From Sphingomonas colocasiae (GTDB lineage: Bacteria; Pseudomonadota; Alphaproteobacteria; Sphingomonadales; Sphingomonadaceae): DNA of 64,000 bases. The notes beneath the pieces were generated by a model. The model was given only the letters and a program-made list of their open reading frames with translations. It made no database searches and was not told where the DNA came from. The position numbers were made by a program, and so were the translations under genes. Shown here one piece after another: positions 1 to 7,995 of this stretch (position 1 is the stretch's first letter; every line of letters starts with the position of its first letter). Location: contig NZ_JAINVV010000001.1 in assembly GCF_019880585.1 (NCBI RefSeq), forward strand, positions 62,001 to 126,000. Direction: 5' to 3'.

Positions 1-795
1 GAGATCGGGAATATTGCGCGCCATGGGGCCGAGCACACCCATGCCCGGAAACCAGACATCGTCACCGGACATGGCGATGCGGCCGAACCCGGTGCGAAAG
101 CCGATCACATTGTTCCAGGCCGCCGGATTGCGCAGGCTGCCGCCGAAATCGCTGCCGTCCGCGACGGGCAGCATGCGCATCGCCAGCGCCGCGCCCGCGC
201 CACCGCTGCTGCCGCCGGCGGACCGCGTCGTGTCGTACGGATTGCGGGTGGTGCCGTAGACGGCGTTGTAGCTATGCGATCCCAGGCCGAATTCGGGCAC
301 ATTGGTCTTGCCGATGAAGATCGCCCCCGCGCGGCGGAGCCGCTCCACCATCAGCCCGTCGGCAATGGGCACATGATCGCGGAAGATCTGCGATCCGCGC
401 GTCGACACGATGCCCTTGACCGGCTGGAGATCCTTCACCGCGTGGGGGAAACCGTGAAGCGTGCCCAGCCATTCGCCGCGCCTCGCCAGATCGTCCTGCC
501 TGCCGGCCTCCGCCATCAGCATCGTCCGATCCTGTCGCGCGACGATCGCGTTCACCACGGGGTTGTTCCGATCGATATGATCGAGGAACGCCGTCATCAC
601 CTCTACGCAGGATGCGCGCCGCGCCCGGATCGTCGCGGCGAGCGTGGTCGCGTCCATCATGACGAGTTCGTTCGTCGCGCTCTTCGCCGTTGCGGTCGCC
701 GGCGCGGCATGGCCCATCGCGGCGATCGCGCCGCCCGCCAGCCCGCAAAAGGCGCGCCTGCTCAGTGCCGTATCCGAACCGTCCACATCCGCCAT
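1..795 (-). CDS. Amidase signature family enzyme, Tat-exported, C-terminus cut by window edge
   Basis: The first 265 residues are present; the rest lies beyond base 1. Amidase signature enzymes hydrolyse carboxamide bonds through a Ser-cisSer-Lys triad, and all three elements are visible: Lys at about 121 in HAVKD, the Ser pair at about 196-197 in the Gly/Ser-rich SAGGSSGGAGAAL stretch, and the nucleophile Ser at about 220 in DFGGSLRNPA. The N-terminus carries a twin-arginine signal (SRRAFCGLAGG, residues 12-22), so the folded enzyme is probably exported to the periplasm. I chose the ATG at 795 because it places the Tat motif correctly. The substrate cannot be told from sequence. The gene is tail-to-tail with nothing visible in the window and runs in the same direction as the HD-domain gene upstream. 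Confidence 0.88.
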   Translation of the reverse strand, partial: MADVDGSDTALSRRAFCGLAGGAIAAMGHAAPATATAKSATNELVMMDATTLAATIRARRASCVEVMTAFLDHIDRNNPVVNAIVARQDRTMLMAEAGRQDDLARRGEWLGTLHGFPHAVKDLQPVKGIVSTRGSQIFRDHVPIADGLMVERLRRAGAIFIGKTNVPEFGLGSHSYNAVYGTTRNPYDTTRSAGGSSGGAGAALAMRMLPVADGSDFGGSLRNPAAWNNVIGFRTGFGRIAMSGDDVWFPGMGVLGPMARNIPDL

Positions 796-858
796 CGCGA
801 TTCCCCCAACTCAACGCACGAATTGATGCCATTCGTTGTGCGGCGCGGCAAACCCCTT

Positions 859-1440
859 TCAGCGCAGGGACCCGTCACGCAACATCCCGATCTCCCATTG
901 CAGATTGGCGTGCGCATCGGCCTCGTGCTTGGTGAAGCCGGGGGTGTGGAAGATCCTCATCTTGTCGAACCGTTCCAGCACGAGCGCGCGGTTGGGACGA
1001 TAGATATCGTCGGGCACGAAGCCATATTCGCGCCGGATCTGATCGGAATAGCGGGCATAGGCGGCCCGTGATGCGCCGAAGATGCCGAGATCGAGATCGT
1101 TGAGCAGATTCTGCGCGCCCGATCCCGCCTCATGCCGCTTCGTGCCCATGATCAGCGCGGCCACCAGCGGCGCGTCTATATCGGTCGCTGACAGGTCTCT
1201 CAGCGCCTGTTCGGCCGATGCTTCTTCATTATTCGCGGCGTGTGGATCATAGATGATGTCGTGCAGCCAGATCGCCGCGATCATCTCTCGGCTCGCCTCG
1301 GCGTCCGGCAGGTGGGCAAGCATGTGCGTGACATGGTCGAGCGTGTGATAATGGCGATGGGGCTCGGAAAGCTGCGCGATCCAGGCGGAGGTGACGGGGT
1401 GGGAAAGGCCCAGCCTGTCCAGGGATTCTTCGAGCAGCAT
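859..1440 (-). CDS. HD-domain protein (predicted metal-dependent phosphohydrolase)
   Basis: A 193-residue protein of the small stand-alone HD superfamily family (COG4339-like). Visible metal-site motifs are YHTLDH (31-36), WLHDIIYD with the HD doublet at 60-61, and a conserved NNEEASA segment at 70-76. The length is normal for the family. Members are predicted metal-dependent phosphohydrolases, but no substrate is established, so the cellular role is unknown. No signal peptide or membrane segment is seen. It is divergent from the ECF sigma gene across about 106 bp, which must hold promoters for both. Confidence 0.8.
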   Translation of the reverse strand: MLLEESLDRLGLSHPVTSAWIAQLSEPHRHYHTLDHVTHMLAHLPDAEASREMIAAIWLHDIIYDPHAANNEEASAEQALRDLSATDIDAPLVAALIMGTKRHEAGSGAQNLLNDLDLGIFGASRAAYARYSDQIRREYGFVPDDIYRPNRALVLERFDKMRIFHTPGFTKHEADAHANLQWEIGMLRDGSLR

Positions 1441-1546
1441 GGGTCTCCCTTGTTCTGCCGGACCGAAATCCGAACCGGCATTTCATACATGGCTTCACGC
1501 GCGCGTCACATTCGCCGGCTAGCGGGCGCCTTACAGGCGCGAATCC

Positions 1547-2074
1547 ATGACCGGCTCTCTTTCCCCTCAACCGCTTCAGCAGGCCGCCGGTGATGTCGAC
1601 TGGTCGGGGGTTCGCGGCGCCGTCCGGAATTATGTGCTCGGCCGAACCGGCCGGCACGATCTGGCGGACGATATCGCGCAGGAAACCGTGGCGAGCCTGA
1701 TCGAATATGGCCGGACCCATCAAATCGCGACGATCTATGGGTTGGGCTTCCGGATCGCCGGCAAGCTCCTGCTGAAGCATCATCGGGCGGCGGCGCGCAT
1801 GAGTGAGGATGAAATCGCGGAAAGTCATGCCAGCAACGATCCCTTGCCCGATCATATGGTCGCGGTGCGGCAGGATGTGGCGCTGGTGTCTCGGATCCTG
1901 CGCCGTATGCCCAGGCTGCGGCGCGAAGTGCTTGTGCGCAGGCGCATAAGGGGGGAATCCTGCGCGACGATCGCACAGGCGCTGAACATGAGCACGAAAG
2001 CGGTGGAAAAACATATCACGAGGGGATTGCGGGACCTGAACGACGCCCTCGATCGGCGCGACCTGCATGAGTGA
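1547..2074 (+). CDS. ECF-type RNA polymerase sigma factor (FecI-like)
   Basis: A 175-residue sigma-70 family protein with only regions 2 and 4, as in ECF sigmas. Region 2 covers about residues 20-85, with the core-binding motif DLADDIAQETVASL at 38-51. Region 4 covers about 112-168, with a recognition helix in MSTKAVEKHITRGL. It is followed by a FecR anti-sigma gene that overlaps its stop codon by 8 bp, and then by a TonB receptor with an N-terminal STN signalling domain. That is the classic cell-surface signalling order, so this sigma probably drives the receptor gene in response to an extracellular ligand, often a ferric chelate or glycan. The inducer is not readable from sequence. Confidence 0.87.
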   Translation: MTGSLSPQPLQQAAGDVDWSGVRGAVRNYVLGRTGRHDLADDIAQETVASLIEYGRTHQIATIYGLGFRIAGKLLLKHHRAAARMSEDEIAESHASNDPLPDHMVAVRQDVALVSRILRRMPRLRREVLVRRRIRGESCATIAQALNMSTKAVEKHITRGLRDLNDALDRRDLHE

Positions 2075-3032
2075 CGAAGAGCGTATCGCGAAGGATGCCG
2101 CTTACTGGGTCGAACAGATCAACCGGCCTGCCGTCGACACCACGCAGAGCGCGCGGTTCGATGCCTGGATCGGTGTGGATCCCCGCCATGGCGACGCGTT
2201 CGCGCGCCTTCAGGCGCTGTGGGATTCCTCGGTGTTGGAAGCGGCGCTGAACGATCCGGAATTGATGGTGGATGATGCGTCGACGGAAATGCAGGTGGCG
2301 GAAGCATCGCCGCTCGCGCCGCGCGGACGGGTTTGGCTGCTGGGTGGTTGCATCGGCATCGCGGCCGCGATCGCCGCCGCCGTTCCGCTCTGGCTGACAA
2401 CGGGCGCTCCTCAGCGGCTGTCGACGGCCAAGGGAGCGGGGGCGAGCTTCACGCTCGCGGACGGTAGCCGCGTCGATCTTGGGCCCGATACGGAGATTGC
2501 GGCGGAATATGGTGTCCTGTCGCGAACGGTGACGCTGGTGCGTGGCGAGGCCTATTTCGACGTCCGTCACGAACGTTGGCGTCCGTTCCGGGTGGCGAGC
2601 GGCGCCAATGAGGTGAAGGTGCTCGGCACCGCCTTCAACGTCGATCGCCAAAGCGATGTCAGCACCGTCGTCGAGGTATTTCGCGGTCGGGTCGGCCTTG
2701 GCCCGCGCAACGGCAGGCTGGTGCCGATCGACAAGGGCAGGGCAGGCTATATGGACGGCACCCGCCTGACGATGTCGCGGATCGATCCCGGGCAGCACGG
2801 GCCGGAATGGAAGACGGGCTGGTTCGAGGCGTCGGACGTTCCGCTTGCCGCGCTGATCGACAAGCTGAACCGCTATTCCGCCAAGCCCATCCTCATTCGC
2901 CGTCCTGATCTGGCGCGGCGCGGGATCACCGGGCGTTTCCGGGTCCAGGCGGTGCAGGATACGCTGCGCGCGATCGAGGCGGCCTATGGCGTGCATATGC
3001 GCGAGACGGCGGTGAATATCGTTCTGGAATGA
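2067..3032 (+). CDS. FecR-family anti-sigma factor
   Basis: 321 residues in the usual FecR layout: an N-terminal cytoplasmic DUF4880-type segment (about 1-55, AAYWVEQINRPAVD), one membrane helix (about 88-110, Gly/Ala/Ile rich), a periplasmic FecR domain (about 125-225, with TLADGSRVDLGPDTEI and VKVLGTAFNV), and a C-terminal STN-contacting region (about 245-320). It would hold the adjacent sigma factor inactive until the TonB receptor signals ligand binding across the periplasm. The ATG sits inside the end of the sigma gene, so the two are translationally coupled. Confidence 0.88.
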   Translation: MSDEERIAKDAAYWVEQINRPAVDTTQSARFDAWIGVDPRHGDAFARLQALWDSSVLEAALNDPELMVDDASTEMQVAEASPLAPRGRVWLLGGCIGIAAAIAAAVPLWLTTGAPQRLSTAKGAGASFTLADGSRVDLGPDTEIAAEYGVLSRTVTLVRGEAYFDVRHERWRPFRVASGANEVKVLGTAFNVDRQSDVSTVVEVFRGRVGLGPRNGRLVPIDKGRAGYMDGTRLTMSRIDPGQHGPEWKTGWFEASDVPLAALIDKLNRYSAKPILIRRPDLARRGITGRFRVQAVQDTLRAIEAAYGVHMRETAVNIVLE

Positions 3033-3100
3033 AATAATATCGTCATAAATGTGACGAGTATATGAAACCAAAAAAATTTGTCGGGTTATTGTCTGCGAAA

Positions 3101-3128
3101 GGAACTTAGCCCCCGAAAGCTATCCTGA
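3101..3128 (+). promoter_or_regulatory. Possible ECF-sigma promoter of the TonB receptor gene
   Basis: GGAACTT at 3101-3107 and TCCTGA at 3123-3128, 15 bp apart, resemble an ECF -35/-10 pair and lie directly upstream of the receptor. The predicted transcript would start only a few bases before the GTG at 3141, leaving almost no leader. The assignment is therefore weak. Confidence 0.3.
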
Positions 3129-3140
3129 ACGGGGGTTGTC

Positions 3141-6100
3141 GTGACAATTTCAAGAAACGGTTTTTCGAATATTTTGATGGTGACGTCCGCCATGGTGCTG
3201 GCGCAGCCGGCCATGGCGCAAGGAAATACCAATTCGGTATATTCATTTTCGATTCCTGCGCAGGATCTCGCCAGGGCACTGTCATCCTATTCGCGTGTGA
3301 CCGGCCTCCAGATCATCGCCGATACCGCCACGCTCTCCCAGCAGCGCAGCGGTGCGGTCAATGGCCGCTTCACCGCCGAAACCGCGCTGCGGCAGCTTAC
3401 CGGCGGCAAGGTTTCGGCGACGATCGTGGGCGCCACCGTCGTGGTGAAGCCGGCGCGTATCGCACGGGCGGCGGTTCGGCCGGAGCCCACGCCGGTCGCG
3501 ATGGCCGCAATGGCTGCTGCCGATATCGCCGATACCGCACCGGACGCGGACACATCGGCTGAAGGAGCGGAACTGATCGTCACCGGATCGCGCATCGCGC
3601 GGCCCGAACTCGAATCGGCGATGCCGATCGGCGTCATCAACATGGAAACCGCGATGCGGGCGGGCAACACCTCCGCCTATGAAACCATCCTGCGCGATAT
3701 CGCGGTGGGGCCTGGCAACGGCCCCTACAACAGCGCGCCCGAAGGCCAGTATGACGGCGGCATGGCCACGATCGAGCTGCGCAACATGGGCGTCAGCCGG
3801 TCCCTGACCCTGGTCGACGGCCGTCGCCGCGTGTCGGGCGCGGCATCTTCCTCCGCCGTCGACATCAACATGATCCCGTCGGGCATGATCGAGCGGATCG
3901 AGATCGTCACCGGCGGCGCCGCCGCTGTCTATGGCGCCGATGCCGTCACGGGCGCCGCCAACATCATCACGCGCAAGAACATCCAGGGGTTCGAACTCTC
4001 CGCGACGACGGGCACCACCCAGCATGGCGGCGGCAGCAAGTCGCAGGTCTCGCTCGTCGCCGGCACCAAGTTCGCGGACGATCGCGGGTCCATCGTCATC
4101 GGCGGCACCTGGATGAAGAACGACCCGATCTATTTCCACCAGCGCTATTCGAAGGACACGAACCTCAGCTACCAGACCAATCCGGCCAATACCGGACCCG
4201 CCGACGGCATTCCGGACCGGATCGTGCGCTACAACATGACCAACATGTATCTGCAGCCGGTCGCGAATATCTTCGTCGGCGGCAAGACCTACCTTCTCCA
4301 GCCCGACGGCTCGGCATTGCTCGGCAGCTATGCCAATGGCTGTATCTCGGGCTGCGGCACGTCGCGCGACGGCGGTGACGGCGGCTTTCCGCAGAGCCAA
4401 TATTGGAGCGATTTCCTGATCGCGCCGATCGAGAACGCCTCGTTCATCGGGCGCTTCGATTATGAGCTGGCTGATTGGATCAGCTATAATTTCCGCTTCG
4501 ATTACGGGCGTTCGCGCTACGACGCCTATCGGCGGCCCTATCGCGACGACGACCGGCTGACCTGGCTCAACGGCGCGGGCGGTGCGACCGCCTATCTCGA
4601 CAATCCCTATCTGCCGGCCTCGTTCCGGCAACTCATGGTCGCGAACAAACTCACATCGACCGCCGTGCGGCGGAGCTACGAGAATTTCGGGCAGATGACC
4701 GATTACAGCGATCGCCAGACGCTGACCGTCGGCAACAGTTTTTCGGGCAAGCTGCCCGGCGGCTTCGAGTGGGAGGCCTTCTGGCAATATGGCAAGAGCA
4801 GCAACGACATCCATGCGGACAATGTTCCCATGGCGTCGCGCTTCATCGCCGCCCGCGACGTCATCGCCGATCCGGTCACGGGCGCGCCTGTATGTCGCAG
4901 CGCGGCTGCCCGCGCGATCGGCTGCGTGCCTTTCAACATTTTCAGCACCGATCCGCTGACCGCGGAACAGCGCAACTGGATGATGGCGACGCGCCGCAAG
5001 CATCGCGAGCAGAAGCAGACCATTTATGGCGCCAACATCGCCGGTAGCCCCTTCACACTGCCCGCCGGCGAGGTGCAGGCGGTGCTCGGTGTCGAGCGGC
5101 GCAAGGAAAGCATCCACAATGTCGACGACAATGGCGCGCGTCCGCCCGCCAACGAATTGTCGCACCTTGGCGCCTGGGCGCCGTACGAACCCGAATTGCG
5201 GGCGTCGAACAGCGTTTCCGAAGTCTATGGCGAACTGGTCGTCCCGGTGCTGAAGGATCTGCCCTTCGTCCACCGGCTGACGGTGGAGGGCGCTTATCGC
5301 TATTCGGACTATAGCGATTTCGAGCCGACCAATACCTGGAAGGTCGGTGGCACCTGGATGCCGCTGCGCGAACTGACGCTGCGTGCGGTGCGATCGCGCA
5401 GCGTACGCGTGCCGAATTTCGGAGAGCGTTATTCTTCCCGCGCCGTGCAGCAGATCGGCGTGCGGGACGCCTGCATGCAGCCCACCTATAACGCGAACCC
5501 GACACGGCAGAAGAATTGCGCCGAATTGCTGGGCAAGCTCGGCGTCGGCTCGCCGTTGCCCAGCGAGATCGGCACGGGCTTCGTCGTCACCGGCGGTAGT
5601 GCGGACGTGACGCCTGAAACCTCCGACAGCCTCACCTTCGGCCTGGTCTGGCAACCGCGCTTCCTGCCCGGCTTCGATCTGACCGTCGATTATTGGAACA
5701 TCAAGCTGGGCAACATGATCGCCGCGATCGCGCAGCAGGACATATTGAACCTGTGCGTCGATCTGCCCTCGATCGACAACCAGTTCTGCGACCGTATCGA
5801 ACGTGACTCGCGCGGCTATGCCGAGGGTGTCGACACCAGCTACATGAACGTCTCGGAATCGGAGGCCAAGGGCATCGATATCGGCGCCAATTACCGGCGC
5901 AATCTGGGGCCGGGGCGCTTCAACCTTGCACTCCGCGCCAGCTATCTGCTGAAGTTCGAGACCACGACGTTGCCGGGCGTCGCGTCCAGCGTGATCGTCT
6001 ATGATGGCGGCTATCAGAACCCGCGCATCCGCGCCAATCTGTTCGCGCGCTACGACATCGGCGATTGGGATATCGGCTTCAACACGCGCTATTGGGGCAA

Positions 6101-6341
6101 GGCGCTCAACTACACCAACGTGTCCGGCGAGGCTTATGAGGGCAACCGGCTGCCCGGCCGGATCTACAATGATCTCAACATCGGCTGGCAGATGACCGAC
6201 GCTGTCGCTTTGCGCGTCGGGGTGAACAACGTCTTCGACGTGAAGCCGCCCTACGCTCCGCGCACCTATTATCAGGGCGGCGGCGGCGTCTATGACGTTT
6301 ATGGCCGCTACGTCTTCGCCAACGTCAATTTCAAGTTCTGA
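3141..6341 (+). CDS. TonB-dependent receptor with N-terminal STN signalling domain
   Basis: A 1066-residue outer-membrane receptor. It has a signal peptide ending near AMAQ (residue 27), an STN domain at about 33-100 (FSIPAQDLARALSSYSRVTGLQI), a plug domain from about 145 (VTGSRIARPELESAMPI; IERIEIVTGGAAAVYGADAVTGAANIITRK is the usual plug core, given here in part), and a long beta-barrel ending in the outer-membrane signature NVNFKF. STN-bearing receptors import a ligand and signal to FecR, which fits the two genes upstream. The start is GTG at 3141, the only start that preserves a full signal peptide. Its substrate is unknown; the size and the following phosphodiesterase gene do not settle it. 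Confidence 0.92.
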   Translation: MTISRNGFSNILMVTSAMVLAQPAMAQGNTNSVYSFSIPAQDLARALSSYSRVTGLQIIADTATLSQQRSGAVNGRFTAETALRQLTGGKVSATIVGATVVVKPARIARAAVRPEPTPVAMAAMAAADIADTAPDADTSAEGAELIVTGSRIARPELESAMPIGVINMETAMRAGNTSAYETILRDIAVGPGNGPYNSAPEGQYDGGMATIELRNMGVSRSLTLVDGRRRVSGAASSSAVDINMIPSGMIERIEIVTGGAAAVYGADAVTGAANIITRKNIQGFELSATTGTTQHGGGSKSQVSLVAGTKFADDRGSIVIGGTWMKNDPIYFHQRYSKDTNLSYQTNPANTGPADGIPDRIVRYNMTNMYLQPVANIFVGGKTYLLQPDGSALLGSYANGCISGCGTSRDGGDGGFPQSQYWSDFLIAPIENASFIGRFDYELADWISYNFRFDYGRSRYDAYRRPYRDDDRLTWLNGAGGATAYLDNPYLPASFRQLMVANKLTSTAVRRSYENFGQMTDYSDRQTLTVGNSFSGKLPGGFEWEAFWQYGKSSNDIHADNVPMASRFIAARDVIADPVTGAPVCRSAAARAIGCVPFNIFSTDPLTAEQRNWMMATRRKHREQKQTIYGANIAGSPFTLPAGEVQAVLGVERRKESIHNVDDNGARPPANELSHLGAWAPYEPELRASNSVSEVYGELVVPVLKDLPFVHRLTVEGAYRYSDYSDFEPTNTWKVGGTWMPLRELTLRAVRSRSVRVPNFGERYSSRAVQQIGVRDACMQPTYNANPTRQKNCAELLGKLGVGSPLPSEIGTGFVVTGGSADVTPETSDSLTFGLVWQPRFLPGFDLTVDYWNIKLGNMIAAIAQQDILNLCVDLPSIDNQFCDRIERDSRGYAEGVDTSYMNVSESEAKGIDIGANYRRNLGPGRFNLALRASYLLKFETTTLPGVASSVIVYDGGYQNPRIRANLFARYDIGDWDIGFNTRYWGKALNYTNVSGEAYEGNRLPGRIYNDLNIGWQMTDAVALRVGVNNVFDVKPPYAPRTYYQGGGGVYDVYGRYVFANVNFKF

Positions 6342-6351
6342 GGGGGCGGCG

Positions 6352-7263
6352 ATGCAGAAGATTCGATGGTCATTCCGTTCCTCTCCCCGGCGCATTGCCG
6401 CTGGGGTCGCCGCGACGGCGATGCTGTTCGCATCCGCCGGCGTGCAGGCGGCAAGCGGTCCTCCGTCTATCGCGGTGATCGCGCATCGCGGCGGGGCGCT
6501 GCTGCGGCCCGAGAATACCGTCCCCGCGCTGCGCCACGCCGCCGACCTTGGCGCGGAGGTGCTGGAGTTCGACATGATGATGACCGCCGACGACAAGATC
6601 GTCGTTCATCATGACGCGGACATCAATCCGGACTTCTGCAGGCCCGATGTTGGTGCCAGGGTTGTGCCTGGGCCGATACGTGGCCTCAGTTTCGCCCAGA
6701 TCAGGCAGTTCGACTGCGGATCGGATGTGCGGCCCGCCTATGCCGGCAAGGGCTTTGTCGCCGTGCCGGGCGCGCGCATTCCGTCACTGGATGAGGTGCT
6801 ACGGGGCTTCAGGGGTGGCGACGCGCGCTTCTTTGCCGAAACCAAGATTCCCAAGGGGGCCGATATCGATCCGGTCAAGTTCGCGGCGCTGCTCGACGTG
6901 GCGGTGCGCGAACATGGCCTAGAAGACAGGCTGATCTTGCAATCCTTTGATTTCCGCACGATCGATGCGCTTCACGCGATCAATCCCCGCATCCGCACCT
7001 GCCTGCTGGGCGTGCCGAAGTTGACGCGCGACTATCTCGCCATGCTGCGTCGGCATCATGCGACCTGCATCGTGCTGGGCCATGCCGATATCGATGCGGA
7101 GGGGGCGGGCGCCTTGCGGCGGGACGGGATAACCGTCTTTTCAAATGTGGCCGATAGCCCGGAGGATTGGCGAAAATATGTCGATCTCGGCGTCGACGCG
7201 CTCTTCACCAATGATCCGGCGGGGCTGATCGATTTCCTGCGGGAATCGAAACTGCGGCGATAA
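6352..7263 (+). CDS. Secreted glycerophosphodiester phosphodiesterase
   Basis: 303 residues with an N-terminal signal peptide (about 1-33, ending GVQAA). The GDPD TIM-barrel motifs follow: AHRGG with catalytic His at 45, RPENT with Glu at 54, LEFDMMMTADDKIVVHHD with Glu72/Asp74 metal ligands and His87. The family hydrolyses glycerophosphodiesters to glycerol-3-phosphate and an alcohol, here in the periplasm. The ATG at 6352 is preceded by AGGGGGCGGCG, ten bases after the receptor stop, so it is cotranscribed with the TonB gene. This suggests the FecI/R system may sense or salvage a phosphodiester compound, which is inference only. Confidence 0.88.
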   Translation: MQKIRWSFRSSPRRIAAGVAATAMLFASAGVQAASGPPSIAVIAHRGGALLRPENTVPALRHAADLGAEVLEFDMMMTADDKIVVHHDADINPDFCRPDVGARVVPGPIRGLSFAQIRQFDCGSDVRPAYAGKGFVAVPGARIPSLDEVLRGFRGGDARFFAETKIPKGADIDPVKFAALLDVAVREHGLEDRLILQSFDFRTIDALHAINPRIRTCLLGVPKLTRDYLAMLRRHHATCIVLGHADIDAEGAGALRRDGITVFSNVADSPEDWRKYVDLGVDALFTNDPAGLIDFLRESKLRR

Positions 7264-7320
7264 CGGCGCAGGCGCCCATGCTTGGGCGGAGCCGAACGGG
7301 CGATAGCCGCGCTTTCGCCG

Positions 7321-7400
<80 letters not shown>

Positions 7401-7428
7401 ACCGACCCCGTTTCCGTGGCCCGCACGC

Positions 7429-7503
7429 TGGTGGGCCCGGAGGGATTCGAACCCCCAACCTAGCCGTTATGAGCGGCCAGCTCTACCATTGAGCTACAGG
7501 CCC
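7429..7503 (-). tRNA. tRNA with anticodon CAT (Met, or Ile2 after lysidine modification)
   Basis: A 75-nt minus-strand cloverleaf with acceptor GGGCCTG paired to CGGGCCC, T-loop GGTTCGAATCC, anticodon loop CTCATAA and encoded CCA. The CAT anticodon could be elongator Met or tRNA-Ile2, where C34 becomes lysidine. The GGCCGCTCATAACGGCT anticodon arm resembles the form often found for alphaproteobacterial Ile2, but I cannot decide without a model search. It is not the initiator type, because position 1 pairs with 72. Confidence 0.9.
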
Positions 7504-7585
7504 TCCGCGTGCGCCGCCCGCGATACGGAGCATTGCGGACGCTGGCAAGGGGAACTGTGCCCTGATTCTCTGATCATTCGGTAGA

Positions 7586-7627
7586 CAATAAAAAACGGGC
7601 GACCCGATCGCGGATCGCCCGTTCTTT
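7586..7627 (-). terminator. Rho-independent terminator, probably bidirectional
   Basis: A 9-bp perfect stem (AACGGGCGA at 7594-7602, TCGCCCGTT at 7615-7623) is followed on the minus strand by TTTTTATTG. It ends the lipoprotein transcript. A shorter T-run (CTTTTC) lies on the plus side. Confidence 0.85.
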
Positions 7628-7661
7628 TCGTATCTGCCCGCCGGAGCGGGCAGGCACTGAA

Positions 7662-7895
7662 TTACGAACCCGAGACGTTCGCAGCAGCGTTGTCGACCGC
7701 GTTGGCGGCGTCTTCAACAACGTTGGCGGCGCCGTTGGCGGCGTCGAGCGTGGCGTTGCCAGCAGCGTCCTCGAGGTTGGCGGCGGCGTCTTCGACGTTC
7801 TCGACGGCGTTCTCGACAGCGTTCTCAGCAGGCTTGTCGCAGGCGGCCAGGGTCATCAGGCCGGCGGCAGCGAGAACGAAAGACATCTTCTTCAT
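7662..7895 (-). CDS. Small Asn/Ala-rich lipoprotein
   Basis: 77 residues with a lipoprotein signal peptide and lipobox (LAAC, Cys19). The mature part is low-complexity and built from short repeats of the type ENAV, DAAN and NAAN (residues 23-73). It is acidic, lacks aromatic residues and is predicted helical. I do not recognise a named family; it resembles entericidin-like or Ala/Asp-rich stress lipoproteins only loosely. The start at 7895 (MKKMSF) follows a GGGAGC ribosome-binding site, and the longer upstream reading frame lacks coding character. It is monocistronic with its own terminator, which suggests an abundant envelope product. Confidence 0.8.
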   Translation of the reverse strand: MKKMSFVLAAAGLMTLAACDKPAENAVENAVENVEDAAANLEDAAGNATLDAANGAANVVEDAANAVDNAAANVSGS

Positions 7896-7995
7896 TCGGT
7901 TTGCTCCCATAGCATTTTTCGCGGCCGGCCCGAACGCCGTCGCGAGCCCGATCCAAATAACGATGAATCCTGCACGGTCAACGACAAATTGAGGA

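Noticed and set aside
3101-3136. EcfG-type general stress promoter (GGAAC-N16-17-GTT) before the TonB gene
   Set aside because: GGAAC is present but no GTT occurs at the right distance.
3282-6596. 1104-residue minus-strand open frame
   Set aside because: It is antisense to the TonB receptor and GDPD genes. Its sequence is low-complexity and Arg/Asp/His-rich, typical of GC-rich shadow frames, and no domain is visible.
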